Positions 39,665 through 49,914 of a DNA stretch of 64,000 nt are shown here, one piece after another (position 1 is the stretch's first letter; the number at the start of each line of letters is the position of its first letter). The DNA comes from Pseudomonas oryzagri (GTDB taxonomy: Bacteria; Pseudomonadota; Gammaproteobacteria; Pseudomonadales; Pseudomonadaceae): positions 266,662 through 330,661 of the forward strand of contig NZ_JAJHPU010000017.1 in NCBI RefSeq assembly GCF_020831405.1, in the 5' to 3' direction. Under the pieces are notes generated by a model. The model saw only the letters and a program-made list of their open reading frames with translations, ran no database searches and was not told the origin of the DNA. Position numbers and translations under genes: made by a program.

Positions 39665-40324
39665 TTACAGGCGCGCCGGCACCTCCTTCCACTCTCCGGG
39701 CGCCAGCCCGTCCAGCCCCCACGGCCCGATGCGCACCCGCACCAGGCGCAGGGTCGGCAAGCCCACCGCCGCGGTCATGCGCCGCACCTGACGATTTCGC
39801 CCCTCGCGGATCACCAGCTCCAGCCAGCAGGTCGGCACGCTCTTGCGAAAGCGCACCGGCGGATCGCGCTCCCACAGCTCGGGCGTCTCGATGCGCCGCG
39901 CCTCGGCCGGCAGGGTCGGCCCGTCGTTGAGCTCGACGCCGGCGCGCAGGCGCTCCAGCTGCGCATCGCCGGCCTCGCCTTCCACCTGCACCCAGTAGGT
40001 CTTCGCCAGCTTGTGCTTCGGATCGGCGATGCGCGCCTGCAGGCGGCCGTCGTTGGTCAGCAGCAGCAAGCCCTCGCTGTCGCGATCCAGACGCCCGGCC
40101 GGGTAGACGCCGGGCACCGGCACAAAGTCCTTGAGGGTGGCGCGACCGTCGGCGTCGGCGAACTGGGTCAGCACGTCGAACGGCTTGTTGAGCAGCAGCA
40201 GCCGCGGCTCGGCCGGCGGCGCCTTGGCCACCCGGCGCGGCCCTGTCGGCTTGGCCGCGGCGGCGCGGCCGTCAGTGCGCGCCCGCGGCGGACGAGCGGT
40301 GGAACCGCGTGGCGGGCGCGCCAT
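39665..40324 (-). CDS. rluE: 23S rRNA pseudouridine synthase RluE
   Basis: 219-residue RsuA-family pseudouridine synthase. A basic N-terminal tail (about 1-38) is followed by [20 protein letters not shown], catalytic Asp80 in [32 protein letters not shown] and [19 protein letters not shown]. These match E. coli RluE, which isomerises U2457 of 23S rRNA. The ATG at 40324 overlaps the stop of the upstream SEC-C gene (ATGA). Confidence 0.93.
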   Translation of the reverse strand: MARPPRGSTARPPRARTDGRAAAAKPTGPRRVAKAPPAEPRLLLLNKPFDVLTQFADADGRATLKDFVPVPGVYPAGRLDRDSEGLLLLTNDGRLQARIADPKHKLAKTYWVQVEGEAGDAQLERLRAGVELNDGPTLPAEARRIETPELWERDPPVRFRKSVPTCWLELVIREGRNRQVRRMTAAVGLPTLRLVRVRIGPWGLDGLAPGEWKEVPARL

Positions 40325-40890
40325 CACAGACTGTCGCGCAGCCGGCGGCTGCAGCAGTTCTGGTAGCGCTTGCCGCTCTGGCACGGGCACTGCGCATCGC
40401 CCTTGCCGCCCAGCGCCAACCAGCCCTCGAGGCGTTCGGCGGTCTGCTGCAGGGTCTGCCGTACTGCGCTGCCCGGCGCCAGGCGCGCCAGCTCGGCGCT
40501 GACCTTGAGGAAGTCGGCGAGCAGGGCATCGCGACCGAGCGCCTGGTAGCGCGTGGCGATCGGCACCCCCTCGTAGCGGTGCTGTGGATCGGGCAGGAAC
40601 AGCCAGGTCTGGTTGCCGGGCAATACGTTCCACAGGCGCCCCTCGCCATCCCGCCAGCAGGCGCTGAAGGTGGCGCGCAGCGCCTGCCCCGGCCACTCCT
40701 GCAGGCACCAGCCGTCGACCCGCGCGCCGCCCAGGCCGGCGACCGCGCGGCCGACCGAGTACCAGGGCTCGCCGGCCAGGCTTTCCGGCAGCGGCAGCGG
40801 CGCCGCCACCTCGGGCACGCCGTCGGCCACCAGGGTGCGGGCGAAGCGGCGCAGGGGATTGCTGAAGCGGGAGGGATCGACAAAGGCCAT
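40324..40890 (-). CDS. SEC-C motif protein
   Basis: 188 residues ending with a SEC-C zinc motif, [13 protein letters not shown] (about 168-180). The N-terminal 150 residues have no motif I recognise; [19 protein letters not shown] opens them. SEC-C modules bind zinc and often protein or RNA partners, as at the C-terminus of SecA and in YchJ. The stop overlaps the rluE start, so the two are coupled, and a role near ribosome modification or quality control is possible. Confidence 0.83.
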   Translation of the reverse strand: MAFVDPSRFSNPLRRFARTLVADGVPEVAAPLPLPESLAGEPWYSVGRAVAGLGGARVDGWCLQEWPGQALRATFSACWRDGEGRLWNVLPGNQTWLFLPDPQHRYEGVPIATRYQALGRDALLADFLKVSAELARLAPGSAVRQTLQQTAERLEGWLALGGKGDAQCPCQSGKRYQNCCSRRLRDSL

Positions 40891-40984
40891 GGTGGTTTCG
40901 CAGGACGGCGCCCCACGGCTCGCGAGCGAGCCGCCGCCGCGGGGCGGTACGGGCTGAGGCGCGCATTCTAGCAGCGCGCGGACC

Positions 40985-42637
40985 TCAGTCGAGCGCCTGC
41001 AGACGGCTGCGCGCCAGCAGCGCAGCCACCTCCACGCCACGCGGCAGGCAGCCGTAGACGGCGGTCGGCGCGCCCACCCGCGCGGCGAGGAAGGCGTCGC
41101 TGACCACCTGCGGCGCGCCCTGCAGCAGCAGGCCGGCCTGCAGCGCCACGGCGATCTCGCCGGTCAGCTGGCGGGCGCGGTATTCCAGGCCGTCGCGGTC
41201 GTGCAGGGCGTGCTTGAGGCGCAAGACCTGCGCCTTCAGACGCGCCTCGCCGTGGCCGTCGGCCAGTTCGGCGAACAGCGCCTCGACGACCGCCGGGCTC
41301 TTCTCCAGCGCGCGCAGCACGTCCAGGCACTGCACGTTGCCCGAGCCCTCCCAGATCGAGTTGACCGGCGCCTCGCGGTACAGCCGCGGCAGGATGCTTT
41401 CCTCGACGTAACCGGCGCCGCCCAGGCACTCCTGCGCCTCGTTGACGAAGGCCGGCGCGCGCTTGCACACCCAGTACTTGCCGACCGCGGTGAGCAGGCG
41501 GGCGAAATGGCGCTCCTGCTCGTCCTCCGGACGCTCCAGGGCGTGGCCCAGGCGCAGGGACAGGGCCAGCGCGGCCTCCGACTCCAGCGCCAGGTCGGCG
41601 AGCACGTTCTGCATCAAGGGTTGCGCCTCCAGCGCGCGGCCGCCGACCTGGCGCTGCGCGCAGTGGTGCAGGGCCTGGCTGAGCGCCTGACGCATCAAGG
41701 CCGCCGAGCCGGTCATGCAGTCGAAGCGGGTCAGCGCGACCATTTCCAGCACGGTGGCGATGCCGCGGCCTTCCTCGCCGATCATCCAGGCCAGCGCGCC
41801 GCGGTACTCGAGTTCCGCCGAGGCGTTGCTGCGATTGCCCAGCTTGTCTTTCAGACGCTGGATGTAGATGCGGTTGTGCGAGCCGTCCGGACGCAGGCGC
41901 GGCAGCAGGAAGCAGCTCAGCCCGCCCTCGCCGTGCGCCAGGGTGAGGAAGCCGTCCGCCATCGGCGCCGAGCAGAACCACTTGTGGCCGAGCAGCTCGT
42001 AGGCCTGCCCCGCCCCGCGCTCCCCAAGAGCGAAGGCGCGCGTGCTGTTGGCGCGCAGGTCGGTGCCGCCCTGCTTCTCAGTCAGCGCCATGCCCAGGAT
42101 CAGGCCGCGCTTGTGCGCCGCCGGCAGCGGCTGAGGGTCGTAGTCGAGGCTGAGCACGCCGGGCAGCCAGGCCGCGGCCAGCTCCGCCTGCCGGCGCAGC
42201 ACGGCGACGCCGGCGAAGGTCATGGTCAGCGGGCAGGCGCTGCCGGCCTCGGCCTGGTTGTGCAGGTAGAACAGCCCGGCGCGCAGGACCTGGGCGCCGG
42301 CGCGCGGCTCGCGCCAGGGCAGCGCGTGCAGGCCGTGCTGGACGCCGGCCTCCATCAGCCGGTGCCAGGCCGGATGGAACTCCACCTGGTCGATGCGGTG
42401 GCCGTAGCGGTCGTGGGTGTGCAACTCGGGCGGCTGGCGGTTGGCGGCGAACCCGGCGGCCAGCAGCGGGCCGCCGGCCAGCTCGCCGTAGGCGGCCAGG
42501 CGCGCCTCGCCCCAGGCGGCGCCGAAGCGCTGCAGCCACTCCTGCAGCGGGCGGTCGCCGCGGTACAGGTTGGCGCCGTCCAGGGGCGTCGGCTGGTTGG
42601 TCACCGCATGGGTTTCCGCGTATTGCTCCAGACTCAT
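40985..42637 (-). CDS. acyl-CoA dehydrogenase, AidB-like
   Basis: 550-residue acyl-CoA dehydrogenase-fold flavoprotein. FAD-binding and family signatures include MALTEKQGGTDLRANSTRA, GHKWFCSAPMADGFL, ECLGGAGYVEES and the late YREAPVNSIWEGSGNVQCLD. Length and the N-terminal THAVTNQPTPLDGANLYRGD match E. coli AidB (541 residues), a DNA-binding flavoprotein of the adaptive response to alkylation; some Pseudomonas homologues are called isovaleryl-CoA dehydrogenase. GGGAGG precedes the ATG. It is divergent from thiD. The AidB subfamily is likely; enzymatic substrate unknown. Confidence 0.88.
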   Translation of the reverse strand: MSLEQYAETHAVTNQPTPLDGANLYRGDRPLQEWLQRFGAAWGEARLAAYGELAGGPLLAAGFAANRQPPELHTHDRYGHRIDQVEFHPAWHRLMEAGVQHGLHALPWREPRAGAQVLRAGLFYLHNQAEAGSACPLTMTFAGVAVLRRQAELAAAWLPGVLSLDYDPQPLPAAHKRGLILGMALTEKQGGTDLRANSTRAFALGERGAGQAYELLGHKWFCSAPMADGFLTLAHGEGGLSCFLLPRLRPDGSHNRIYIQRLKDKLGNRSNASAELEYRGALAWMIGEEGRGIATVLEMVALTRFDCMTGSAALMRQALSQALHHCAQRQVGGRALEAQPLMQNVLADLALESEAALALSLRLGHALERPEDEQERHFARLLTAVGKYWVCKRAPAFVNEAQECLGGAGYVEESILPRLYREAPVNSIWEGSGNVQCLDVLRALEKSPAVVEALFAELADGHGEARLKAQVLRLKHALHDRDGLEYRARQLTGEIAVALQAGLLLQGAPQVVSDAFLAARVGAPTAVYGCLPRGVEVAALLARSRLQALD

Positions 42638-42743
42638 CGCTCGCCTCCCGACACGTCGTTTCCAGCAGTGAAGCAGACTCGCGGCGCAGCGCCCCGGAGC
42701 GGCGACGGGCAGCCCCGCGACTTTGGTGATAAGCTGCGCAGCC

Positions 42744-43541
42744 ATGAACCGATACCCTTCCCGTCCCGTCGTCCTCTGTCTGTCCGGCCACGATCCCAGT
42801 GGTGGCGCCGGCCTGCAGGCGGACATCGAGGCCCTGCTCGCCCAGGGCTGCCACGCCGCACCAGCGGTCACCGCGCTGACCGTGCAGGACACCGTGAACG
42901 TCAGCGACTTCCGCGTCCTCGACCGTGCCTGGGTGCTCGCCCAGGCCAATGCGGTGCTCGACGATCTGCCGGTCGCCGCGGTCAAGCTCGGCATGCTCGG
43001 CTCGCTGGAGATGGTCGACACCGTGGTCGAGATCATGGCCCGCCTGCCCGGCGTGCCGCTGGTCTGCGATCCGGTGCTGCGCGCCGGCGGCGGCGGTGCG
43101 CTGGGCAAGGACGAGGTCGGCTACGCGATCCGCGAGCGCCTGCTGCCGCTGTGCCGCATCGCCACCCCCAACCTGCCCGAAGCGCGCATCCTCGCCGAGC
43201 TGCCCGACGGCAGCGCCGATGCCTGCGCCGAGAAGCTCCTGCCGCTCTGCGAGCACCTGCTGATCACCGGCGGCCACGGCGACGAGCGCGAGGTGCACAA
43301 CCGCCTGTATTCGCGCGACGGCAACCGCCACGACTTCACCTGCGCGCGCCTGCCCGGCAGCTACCACGGCTCCGGCTGCACCCTGGCCAGCACCCTGGCC
43401 GGCCGCCTGGCGCTGGGCGAGGAGCTGGTCAGCGCGGTGCGCTCGGCGCTCGACTACACCTGGCGCACCCTGCGCGACGCCGAGCAGCCGGGCCATGGCC
43501 AGTACGTGCCGCGCCGCCTGCCGCTGGACTACTGTTCCTGA
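42744..43541 (+). CDS. thiD: hydroxymethylpyrimidine/phosphomethylpyrimidine kinase
   Basis: 265-residue ribokinase-fold kinase that phosphorylates HMP and HMP-P for thiamine synthesis. Motifs: LSGHDPSGGAGLQADI (about 13-28), KLGMLGS, VCDPVLRAGGGG, TPNLPEARIL, ITGGHGD and the anion hole GSYHGSGCTLAS. ATG at 42744. thiE follows after about 54 bases. No thiamine-pyrophosphate riboswitch is seen upstream. Confidence 0.93.
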   Translation: MNRYPSRPVVLCLSGHDPSGGAGLQADIEALLAQGCHAAPAVTALTVQDTVNVSDFRVLDRAWVLAQANAVLDDLPVAAVKLGMLGSLEMVDTVVEIMARLPGVPLVCDPVLRAGGGGALGKDEVGYAIRERLLPLCRIATPNLPEARILAELPDGSADACAEKLLPLCEHLLITGGHGDEREVHNRLYSRDGNRHDFTCARLPGSYHGSGCTLASTLAGRLALGEELVSAVRSALDYTWRTLRDAEQPGHGQYVPRRLPLDYCS

Positions 43542-43595
43542 CATACCGTTTCCGACTTTCTGTCTCCAAGAATGCCCGCCCGAGGAAGCCTGCCG

Positions 43596-44228
43596 ATGAA
43601 GCCGCTGCGCGGTCTCTACGCCATCACCGACAGCCAGCTGCTCGCTGATGGCCGCCTGTTGCCCTACGTGGAAGCCGCGCTCAAGGGCGGCGCCAAGCTG
43701 CTGCAGTACCGCGACAAGTCGGACGACGCCGCGCGGCGCCTGCGCCAGGCCGAGGCACTGCGCGACCTGTGCCTGCGCCATGGCGCGCAGCTGATCGTCA
43801 ACGACGACCTGGAGCTGGCCGCGCGCCTGGGCGTCGGCCTGCACCTGGGCCAGGAGGACGGCTCGCTGTCCGCCGCGCGCGCCCTGCTCGGCCACAAGGC
43901 CATCATCGGCGCCACCTGCCACGCCAGCCTGGAGCTGGCCGAGCAGGCCCGCAGCGAGGGCGCCAGCTACCTGGCCTTTGGCCGCTTCTTCACCTCCAAT
44001 ACCAAGCCCGGCGCCCCGGCCGCTCCGCTGGAGCTGCTGGAGCAGGCGCGCACCCGTTTCCGCCTGCCGCTGGTCGCCATCGGTGGCGTGACCCTGGACA
44101 ACGCTCCCCAGCTGCTCGCCCGTGGCGCCAGCATGGTCGCCGTAGTCCACGCCCTGTTCGCCGCCCCGAATGCCGCCGAAGTCGAGCGCCGCGCGCACGC
44201 CTTCAGCCAACTGTTCGCCGACATCTGA
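43596..44228 (+). CDS. thiE: thiamine-phosphate synthase
   Basis: 210-residue TIM-barrel enzyme that joins HMP-PP and thiazole phosphate. Signatures: [10 protein letters not shown] (about 29-38), [46 protein letters not shown] and [10 protein letters not shown]. The ATG at 43596 begins [13 protein letters not shown], with AGGAAG upstream; an earlier in-frame ATG at 43572 is less good. It is followed by hemL after 22 bases, the same order I recall in P. aeruginosa. Confidence 0.94.
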   Translation: MKPLRGLYAITDSQLLADGRLLPYVEAALKGGAKLLQYRDKSDDAARRLRQAEALRDLCLRHGAQLIVNDDLELAARLGVGLHLGQEDGSLSAARALLGHKAIIGATCHASLELAEQARSEGASYLAFGRFFTSNTKPGAPAAPLELLEQARTRFRLPLVAIGGVTLDNAPQLLARGASMVAVVHALFAAPNAAEVERRAHAFSQLFADI

Positions 44229-44250
44229 CCTTTCTTTCGAGAGACCTTCC

Positions 44251-45540
44251 ATGTCCCGCTCCGAAATCCTCTTCAGCAATGCCCAGAAGCACATCCCCGG
44301 CGGCGTCAACTCGCCGGTGCGCGCGTTCAAGAGCGTCGGCGGCACCCCGCTGTTCTTCAAGCACGCCGAGGGCGCCTACGTCATCGACGAGGACGACAAG
44401 CGCTACGTCGACTACGTCGGCTCCTGGGGCCCGATGATCCTCGGCCACGCCCACCCCGAGGTGCTCGACGCGGTGCGCCGCCAGCTCGAGCACGGCCTGT
44501 CCTACGGCGCGCCCACCGCGCTGGAAGTGGAGATGGCCGATCTGGTCTGCCAGCTGGTGCCGTCGATGGAACTGGTGCGCATGGTCAGCTCCGGCACCGA
44601 GGCGACCATGAGCGCCATCCGCCTGGCCCGCGGCTACACCGGTCGCGACGCGATCATCAAGTTCGAGGGCTGCTACCACGGCCACTCCGACAGCCTGCTG
44701 GTCAAGGCCGGCTCCGGCGCCCTGACCCAGGGCGTGCCGAGCTCGGCGGGCGTGCCGGCGGACTTCGCCAAGCACACCCTGACCCTGCCCTACAACGACC
44801 TCCAGGCCGTCGAGCAGACCCTCGCCGAGGTCGGCCAGACTGTCGCCTGCATCATCGTCGAGCCGGTGGCCGGCAACATGAACTGCGTGCCGCCGGCGCC
44901 GGGCTTCCTCGCCGGCCTGCGCGCGCTGTGCGACCAGCACGGCGTGGTGCTGATCTTCGACGAGGTGATGACCGGCTTCCGCGTCGCCCTCGGCGGCGCC
45001 CAGGCGCACTACGGGGTCACCCCGGACCTGTCGACCTTCGGCAAGATCGTCGGCGGCGGCATGCCGGTCGGCTGCTTCGGCGGCAAGCGCGCGATCATGG
45101 AGTGCATCGCCCCGCTCGGCCCCGTCTACCAGGCCGGCACCCTGTCCGGCAACCCGCTGGCGATGGCCGCCGGCCTGACCACCCTCAAGCTGATCAGCCG
45201 TCCGGGCTTCCACGCCGAACTCACCGACTACACCGGCCGCCTGCTGCAGGGTCTGCAGGACCGCGCCGATGCCGCCGGCATCCCCTTCGTCACCACCCAG
45301 GCCGGCGGCATGTTCGGCCTGTACTTCAGCGGCGCGGACGACATCGTCACCTTCGCCGACGTGATGGCCAGCGACGCCGCGCGCTTCAACAAGTTCTTCC
45401 ACCTGATGCTGGAAGGCGGCGTGTACCTGGCGCCGAGCGCCTTCGAGGCCGGCTTCACCTCCATCGCCCATGGCGACACGGAGCTTGCCCTCACCCTCGA
45501 CGCCGCCGAGCGCGCTTTCGCCGCCCTGCAGCAAGGCTGA
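44251..45540 (+). CDS. hemL: glutamate-1-semialdehyde 2,1-aminomutase
   Basis: 429-residue PLP aminomutase that makes 5-aminolevulinate, the first committed tetrapyrrole precursor. PLP lysine is Lys265 in [14 protein letters not shown], the same number as in E. coli. [20 protein letters not shown] opens the protein and [18 protein letters not shown] carries the PLP-contacting Asp. A perfect 12-bp hairpin lies just after the stop. High confidence. Confidence 0.96.
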   Translation: MSRSEILFSNAQKHIPGGVNSPVRAFKSVGGTPLFFKHAEGAYVIDEDDKRYVDYVGSWGPMILGHAHPEVLDAVRRQLEHGLSYGAPTALEVEMADLVCQLVPSMELVRMVSSGTEATMSAIRLARGYTGRDAIIKFEGCYHGHSDSLLVKAGSGALTQGVPSSAGVPADFAKHTLTLPYNDLQAVEQTLAEVGQTVACIIVEPVAGNMNCVPPAPGFLAGLRALCDQHGVVLIFDEVMTGFRVALGGAQAHYGVTPDLSTFGKIVGGGMPVGCFGGKRAIMECIAPLGPVYQAGTLSGNPLAMAAGLTTLKLISRPGFHAELTDYTGRLLQGLQDRADAAGIPFVTTQAGGMFGLYFSGADDIVTFADVMASDAARFNKFFHLMLEGGVYLAPSAFEAGFTSIAHGDTELALTLDAAERAFAALQQG

Positions 45541-45547
45541 GCCTACG

Positions 45548-45576
45548 CTCGCGCGGCCGTCCGGCGGCCGCGCGAG
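45548..45576 (+). terminator. hairpin after hemL
   Basis: Perfect 12-bp inverted repeat CTCGCGCGGCCG / CGGCCGCGCGAG with a five-base loop, starting eight bases after the hemL stop. There is no T-run, so it may stabilise the mRNA 3' end instead of terminating on its own. Confidence 0.5.
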
Positions 45577-45768
45577 TGCGCCAGATCGCCAGAATCGCCA
45601 AAATCGGCACCGATTCGCGCGGCAAAGCCCCGTGGCGGCCCTTGGCCAGCAGGAAAAACCGCGCGCCCCCTGTCATGACCCGGCGGCTTATCCCATAATG
45701 TGAACGCCGGCGCAGGGCGCCGGACGGGTAGCCGTTTACCCGTATATCCCGGGAGATGTCCGATCGCC

Positions 45769-46317
45769 ATGAACCGTGCTGGCCGCACCCTGCTGATGGG
45801 CTGCCTGTTGCTGACCACCCCGCTGCCGGGCCTCGCCGGTGGCAACTCCCTGCTGATCCCGGCCACCAGCCGCTGCGTGCTCGACACCCGTCCGGAAGAC
45901 CTGGAACAGGCGCTGGCCCACTGCCGCACCCTGGCCGAAGGCGGCGACGCGCAGGCGCAGTTCGAGCTGGGCGAGTTCTTCCATGCCGGTGCGCAACAGC
46001 CGCAGGATCTGCCGCAGGCGCTGCACTGGTACGAACAGGCCTCGCTGCAGGGCCACGCCGAGGCGCAGCTGCGCCTGGGCACCCTGTTCTGGCGCGGCGA
46101 AGGCGTGCCGGCCAACCAGGTGCAGGCCTACGTGGTGCTGAAGATGGCGGCGGTCAACGGCGCCGAGGAGGCGCTGGACAGCGCCGACGAGGTGGCCGAG
46201 GGCATGAGCCGCGAGCAGCTGGAGCACGCCAACCGGGTGCTCGGCGAGATCTTCCGCAACTACCTGCAGGAGCTGCAGGCCAGCGATATGCGCTCGCCCT
46301 TCTCGCCGCTGCCCTGA
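45769..46317 (+). CDS. secreted Sel1-like repeat protein
   Basis: 182 residues with an N-terminal signal peptide (MNRAGRTLLMGCLLLTTPLP, cleavage near LAGG). The mature part holds about two Sel1/TPR-like helical repeats (GDAQAQFELGEFFHAGAQQP and GHAEAQLRLGTLFWRGEGV), a fold that mediates protein contacts. The start at 45769 is 12-15 bases from GGGAG, rather far. A CATAAT -10-like element lies near 45695. Function unknown; periplasmic location inferred. Confidence 0.85.
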   Translation: MNRAGRTLLMGCLLLTTPLPGLAGGNSLLIPATSRCVLDTRPEDLEQALAHCRTLAEGGDAQAQFELGEFFHAGAQQPQDLPQALHWYEQASLQGHAEAQLRLGTLFWRGEGVPANQVQAYVVLKMAAVNGAEEALDSADEVAEGMSREQLEHANRVLGEIFRNYLQELQASDMRSPFSPLP

Positions 46318-46366
46318 GGACTGACTGGCCATCCCGCGGATGGCCGCCCCCCCGGACGGCCGGCCC

Positions 46367-46394
46367 ATGGAAAACCGTCGGCGGTTTTTTCCAT
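46367..46394. terminator. bidirectional terminator
   Basis: Stem ATGGAAAACCG / CGGTTTTTTCCAT with loop TCGG, between the converging Sel1-repeat gene (+) and DUF1820 gene (-). A-run and T-run on either side let it work in both directions. Confidence 0.8.
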
Positions 46395-46495
46395 CCACCC
46401 CGCTCGCCCTACCCGACTTGCATCGCCTGGGGACCTGAAGCCTCAGGCGCGAAGGGGCGTTTTCAACGCAGGCTGGCCGAACGCCGCCGCGCCAA

Positions 46496-46822
46496 TCAGC
46501 GCTCCGGCAGCGGCGGCATGGGGAACGGCATGACGTTGCCACCGCCCTTGGCCTCGCTGATCTTCGCCGTGCCCAGGCGCTCCACCTCGTCGATGCGGAC
46601 GATCGAGTGCATCGGCACGAAGCTGCGCACCACGCCCTCGAACTGCGCCTTGAGCTTTTCCTCGCTGGGATCGACCACCACCTGGGTGCGCTCGCCGAAG
46701 ACGAACTCCTCGATCTCCAGGAACCCCCACAGGTCGCTCTGGTAGATGGCCTTGGCGTACATCTCGTACACCTGGCCCTGGTTGAGGAAGATCACCTTGA
46801 AGATGGGGGCGGGCTTGTTCAT
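46496..46822 (-). CDS. DUF1820 protein
   Basis: 108 residues. The sequence APIFKVIFLNQGQVYEMYAK, SDLWGFLEIEEFVFGERT and VDPSEEKLKAQF is typical of DUF1820, which has an Sm-like small beta-barrel look and is conserved beside miaB in Pseudomonas (recalled). Function unknown. It is divergent from miaB. Confidence 0.9.
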   Translation of the reverse strand: MNKPAPIFKVIFLNQGQVYEMYAKAIYQSDLWGFLEIEEFVFGERTQVVVDPSEEKLKAQFEGVVRSFVPMHSIVRIDEVERLGTAKISEAKGGGNVMPFPMPPLPER

Positions 46823-46912
46823 GACTCGACGGTTCGGCGGACGGGAAAGTCGCGCATCCTAGCATATCCCCGCCAGCGACCACGGAGCCTAGGAAGGCTG
46901 GACGGCGGCGCC

Positions 46913-46918
46913 TATAAT
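46913..46918 (+). promoter_or_regulatory. -10 promoter element of miaB
   Basis: A perfect TATAAT 33 bases before the miaB ATG, followed by the usual GC. No good -35 is seen at the expected distance. Confidence 0.55.
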
Positions 46919-46950
46919 GCGCGATTCCCTCGATTCGCCGACGATCTCCC

Positions 46951-48291
46951 ATGGCCAAGAAGCTTTTCATCGAAACCCACGGCTGCCAGATGAACGAGTA
47001 CGACAGCTCGCGCATGGCCGACCTGCTGGGTGAACACCAGGCCCTCGAACTCACCGAGGACCCGGCCGAAGCCGACGTGATCCTCCTCAATACCTGCTCG
47101 ATCCGCGAAAAAGCGCAGGAGAAGGTGTTCTCCAAGCTGGGCGGCTGGCGCGAACTGAAGCGGCAGAAGCCGGAACTGGTGATCGGTGTCGGCGGCTGCG
47201 TGGCGAGCCAGGAAGGCGCGGCGATCCGCGACCGCGCGCCCTACGTCGACGTGGTGTTCGGCCCGCAGACCCTGCACCGCCTGCCGGAGATGATCGACGC
47301 CGCGCGGACCACGAGAAAGCCGCAGGTGGACATCTCCTTCCCGGAGATCGAGAAGTTCGACCGCCTGCCCGAGCCGCGCGTCGACGGCCCGAGCGCCTTC
47401 GTCGCGGTGATGGAAGGCTGCAGCAAGTACTGCACCTTCTGCGTGGTGCCCTACACCCGCGGCGAGGAGGTCAGCCGCCCGCTGGCCGACGTGCTCGCCG
47501 AGATCCTCCATCTCGCCGAGAACGGCGTGCGCGAGGTGACCCTGCTCGGCCAGAACGTCAACGGCTATCGCGGCGACGCCGGCGACGGCCGCATCGCCGA
47601 CTTCGCCGAGCTGCTCTACGCGGTGGCGGCGATCGACGGCATCGACCGCATCCGCTACACCACCAGCCACCCGCTGGAGTTCTCCGACGCGCTGATCCAG
47701 GCCCACGCCGAGATCCCCGAGCTGGTCAAGTTCGTCCACCTGCCGGTGCAGGCGGGCTCCGACCGCATCCTCGCGGCGATGAAGCGCAACCACACCGCGC
47801 TGGAGTACAAGTCGCGCATCCGCAAGCTGAGGGCCGCAGTGCCGGAGATGTGCATCAGCTCGGACTTCATCGTCGGCTTCCCCGGCGAGACCGACAAGGA
47901 CTTCGAGCAGACCATGAAGCTGATCGAGGAGGTCGGCTTCGACTTCTCCTTCTCCTTCATCTACAGCGCGCGTCCCGGAACCCCGGCCGCCGAGCTGGCC
48001 GACGACACCCTGGAGGAGGTCAAGAAGCAGCGCCTGCTGGTGCTGCAGGCGCGCATCCACCAGCAGGGCTTCGAGATCAGCCGACGCATGGTCGGAAGCC
48101 GGCAGCGCATCCTGGTCAGCGACTACTCGAAGCGCGATCCGGGCATGCTGCAGGGCCGCACCGAGAACAACCGCATCGTCAACTTCCGTGCCGATAACCC
48201 GCGGCTGATCGGCCAGTTCGTCGACGTGCACATCGACGAAGCGCTGCCGCACTCCCTGCGCGGCACCCTGGTGGACGAGCGCAGCTACTGA
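46951..48291 (+). CDS. miaB: tRNA-2-methylthio-N6-isopentenyladenosine synthase
   Basis: 446-residue radical SAM methylthiotransferase acting on A37 of tRNAs that read UNN codons. N-terminal cluster cysteines are Cys12, Cys49 and Cys83; radical-SAM cysteines are Cys157, Cys161 and Cys164 ([15 protein letters not shown]). A C-terminal TRAM domain (about 380-446) follows. Full length. It precedes the ybeZYX-lnt set, as in many gammaproteobacteria. Confidence 0.97.
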   Translation: MAKKLFIETHGCQMNEYDSSRMADLLGEHQALELTEDPAEADVILLNTCSIREKAQEKVFSKLGGWRELKRQKPELVIGVGGCVASQEGAAIRDRAPYVDVVFGPQTLHRLPEMIDAARTTRKPQVDISFPEIEKFDRLPEPRVDGPSAFVAVMEGCSKYCTFCVVPYTRGEEVSRPLADVLAEILHLAENGVREVTLLGQNVNGYRGDAGDGRIADFAELLYAVAAIDGIDRIRYTTSHPLEFSDALIQAHAEIPELVKFVHLPVQAGSDRILAAMKRNHTALEYKSRIRKLRAAVPEMCISSDFIVGFPGETDKDFEQTMKLIEEVGFDFSFSFIYSARPGTPAAELADDTLEEVKKQRLLVLQARIHQQGFEISRRMVGSRQRILVSDYSKRDPGMLQGRTENNRIVNFRADNPRLIGQFVDVHIDEALPHSLRGTLVDERSY

Positions 48292-48434
48292 GCCGCCGTG
48301 CGTCGGGACGCCGCCGCGGCGTCCCGGCTAGTGGCCGCGGGCCACCTTTTGCCGACGCACCGGCGCTTTCCCCCTCGCCCCCCTGCGGTTATTCTTCAAT
48401 CATCACTCAGCCAAATGGCGGCCAACAGAAGACC

Positions 48435-49454
48435 TTGAACGCTCCCCTGGAACACCACCGCTTCATTCTCGAACCTTTCGAAGCCCGCCGCTTCGCCAAC
48501 CTCTGCGGACAATTCGACGAGCATCTGCGCCTGATCGAGCAGCGCCTGGCGATCGAGATCCGCAATCGCGGCAACCAGTTCGAACTGGTCGGCGATGCCC
48601 AGCGCAGTCATACCGCCGAGCGCCTGTTGCGCCGCCTGTACCGCGAGACCCACGCCACCGAGCTGACTCCGGAAATGGTCCACCTGTTCCTCCAGGAGTC
48701 CGGCCTCGAGGATCTCGCCGTGCCCGGCCAGGTGCCGGCCATCACCCTGAAGACGCGCAAGGCGCACATCACCCCGCGCGGCGCCAACCAGCAGCGCTAC
48801 GTCAAGGCGATCCTCGACAACGACATCAACTTCGGCGTCGGCCCGGCCGGCACCGGCAAGACCTACCTCGCCGTGGCCTGCGCGGTGGACGCCCTGGAGC
48901 GCGAGCAGGTGCGCCGCATCCTGCTGGTGCGCCCGGCGGTGGAAGCCGGCGAGAAGCTCGGCTTCCTGCCCGGCGACCTCGCCCAGAAGATCGACCCCTA
49001 CCTGCGCCCGCTCTACGACGCCCTCTACGAGATGCTCGGCTTCGAGCAGGTGGCCAAGCTGATCGAGCGCCAGGTGATCGAGATCGCCCCGCTCGCCTAC
49101 ATGCGCGGCCGCACCCTGAACAACAGCTTCATCATCCTCGACGAGAGCCAGAACACCACCCTCGAGCAGATGAAGATGTTCCTCACCCGGATCGGCTTCG
49201 GCTCCACCGCGGTGATCACCGGCGACGTCACCCAGGTCGACCTGCCGCGCGGCACCAAGTCGGGCCTCGCCCACGTCATCGAGGTGCTGCGCGACGTGCC
49301 GGGCATCAGCTTCACCCACTTCAAGGCCAAGGACGTCGTGCGCCACCCGCTGGTGCAGCGCATCGTCGAGGCCTACGACCGTCACGAGCAGCGCCTGCAG
49401 GGCAAGCTCGAGCGCGTCGTGCACATCGCCAGGGACGAATCCGATGCAGATTGA
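48435..49454 (+). CDS. ybeZ: PhoH-like ATPase YbeZ
   Basis: 339-residue PhoH-family ATPase. Walker A GPAGTGKT is at 136-143 and Walker B IILDESQN further on. The start is a TTG at 48435, since homologues as I recall them begin [15 protein letters not shown] and [10 protein letters not shown] here matches; AGAAG lies upstream and no ATG fits. YbeZ works with YbeY in ribosome maturation or RNA turnover. It overlaps ybeY by 11 bases. Confidence 0.94.
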   Translation: MNAPLEHHRFILEPFEARRFANLCGQFDEHLRLIEQRLAIEIRNRGNQFELVGDAQRSHTAERLLRRLYRETHATELTPEMVHLFLQESGLEDLAVPGQVPAITLKTRKAHITPRGANQQRYVKAILDNDINFGVGPAGTGKTYLAVACAVDALEREQVRRILLVRPAVEAGEKLGFLPGDLAQKIDPYLRPLYDALYEMLGFEQVAKLIERQVIEIAPLAYMRGRTLNNSFIILDESQNTTLEQMKMFLTRIGFGSTAVITGDVTQVDLPRGTKSGLAHVIEVLRDVPGISFTHFKAKDVVRHPLVQRIVEAYDRHEQRLQGKLERVVHIARDESDAD

Positions 49455-49908
49455 ACTGGACCTGCAGCTGGCCACCGCGGCCAGCGCACTGCCCGGCGAG
49501 GCGCAGCTGCGCCGGTGGTGCGAACTGGCCCTGCGCCAGCGCACCGCCCCTTCCGAGTTGACCATCCGCATCGTCGACGAGGCGGAAGGCCGCGAGCTGA
49601 ACCGCACCTGGCGCGGCAAGGACTACGCCACCAACGTGCTGTCCTTCCCGGCCGAGATCCCCGAGGGTTTGCTGGATATCCCGCTGCTCGGCGATCTGGT
49701 GATCTGCGCCCAGGTGGTGGCCCGCGAGGCCGCCGAACAGGACAAGAGCGCGGAAGCCCACTGGGCCCACCTGACCATCCACGGCTGCCTGCACCTGCTC
49801 GGCTACGACCACATCGAAGACGCCGAGGCCGAGGAGATGGAGGCGCTGGAGCGCCAGCTGCTGGCCGAACTCGGCTACCCCGACCCCTACGCCTGTGACG
49901 AAGAGTAA
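49444..49908 (+). CDS. ybeY: endoribonuclease YbeY
   Basis: 154-residue metal-dependent RNase for 16S rRNA 3' maturation and ribosome quality control. The zinc-binding triad [11 protein letters not shown] is visible (His113, His117, His123), preceded by [11 protein letters not shown]. The start lies inside the ybeZ end and ybeX follows six bases after the stop, giving a coupled operon. Confidence 0.96.
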   Translation: MQIELDLQLATAASALPGEAQLRRWCELALRQRTAPSELTIRIVDEAEGRELNRTWRGKDYATNVLSFPAEIPEGLLDIPLLGDLVICAQVVAREAAEQDKSAEAHWAHLTIHGCLHLLGYDHIEDAEAEEMEALERQLLAELGYPDPYACDEE

Positions 49909-49914
49909 GGACAC

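Noticed and set aside
42638-42743. Thiamine-pyrophosphate riboswitch before thiD
   Set aside because: No THI-box pattern is visible and the gap of about 106 bases also serves the divergent aidB-like gene.
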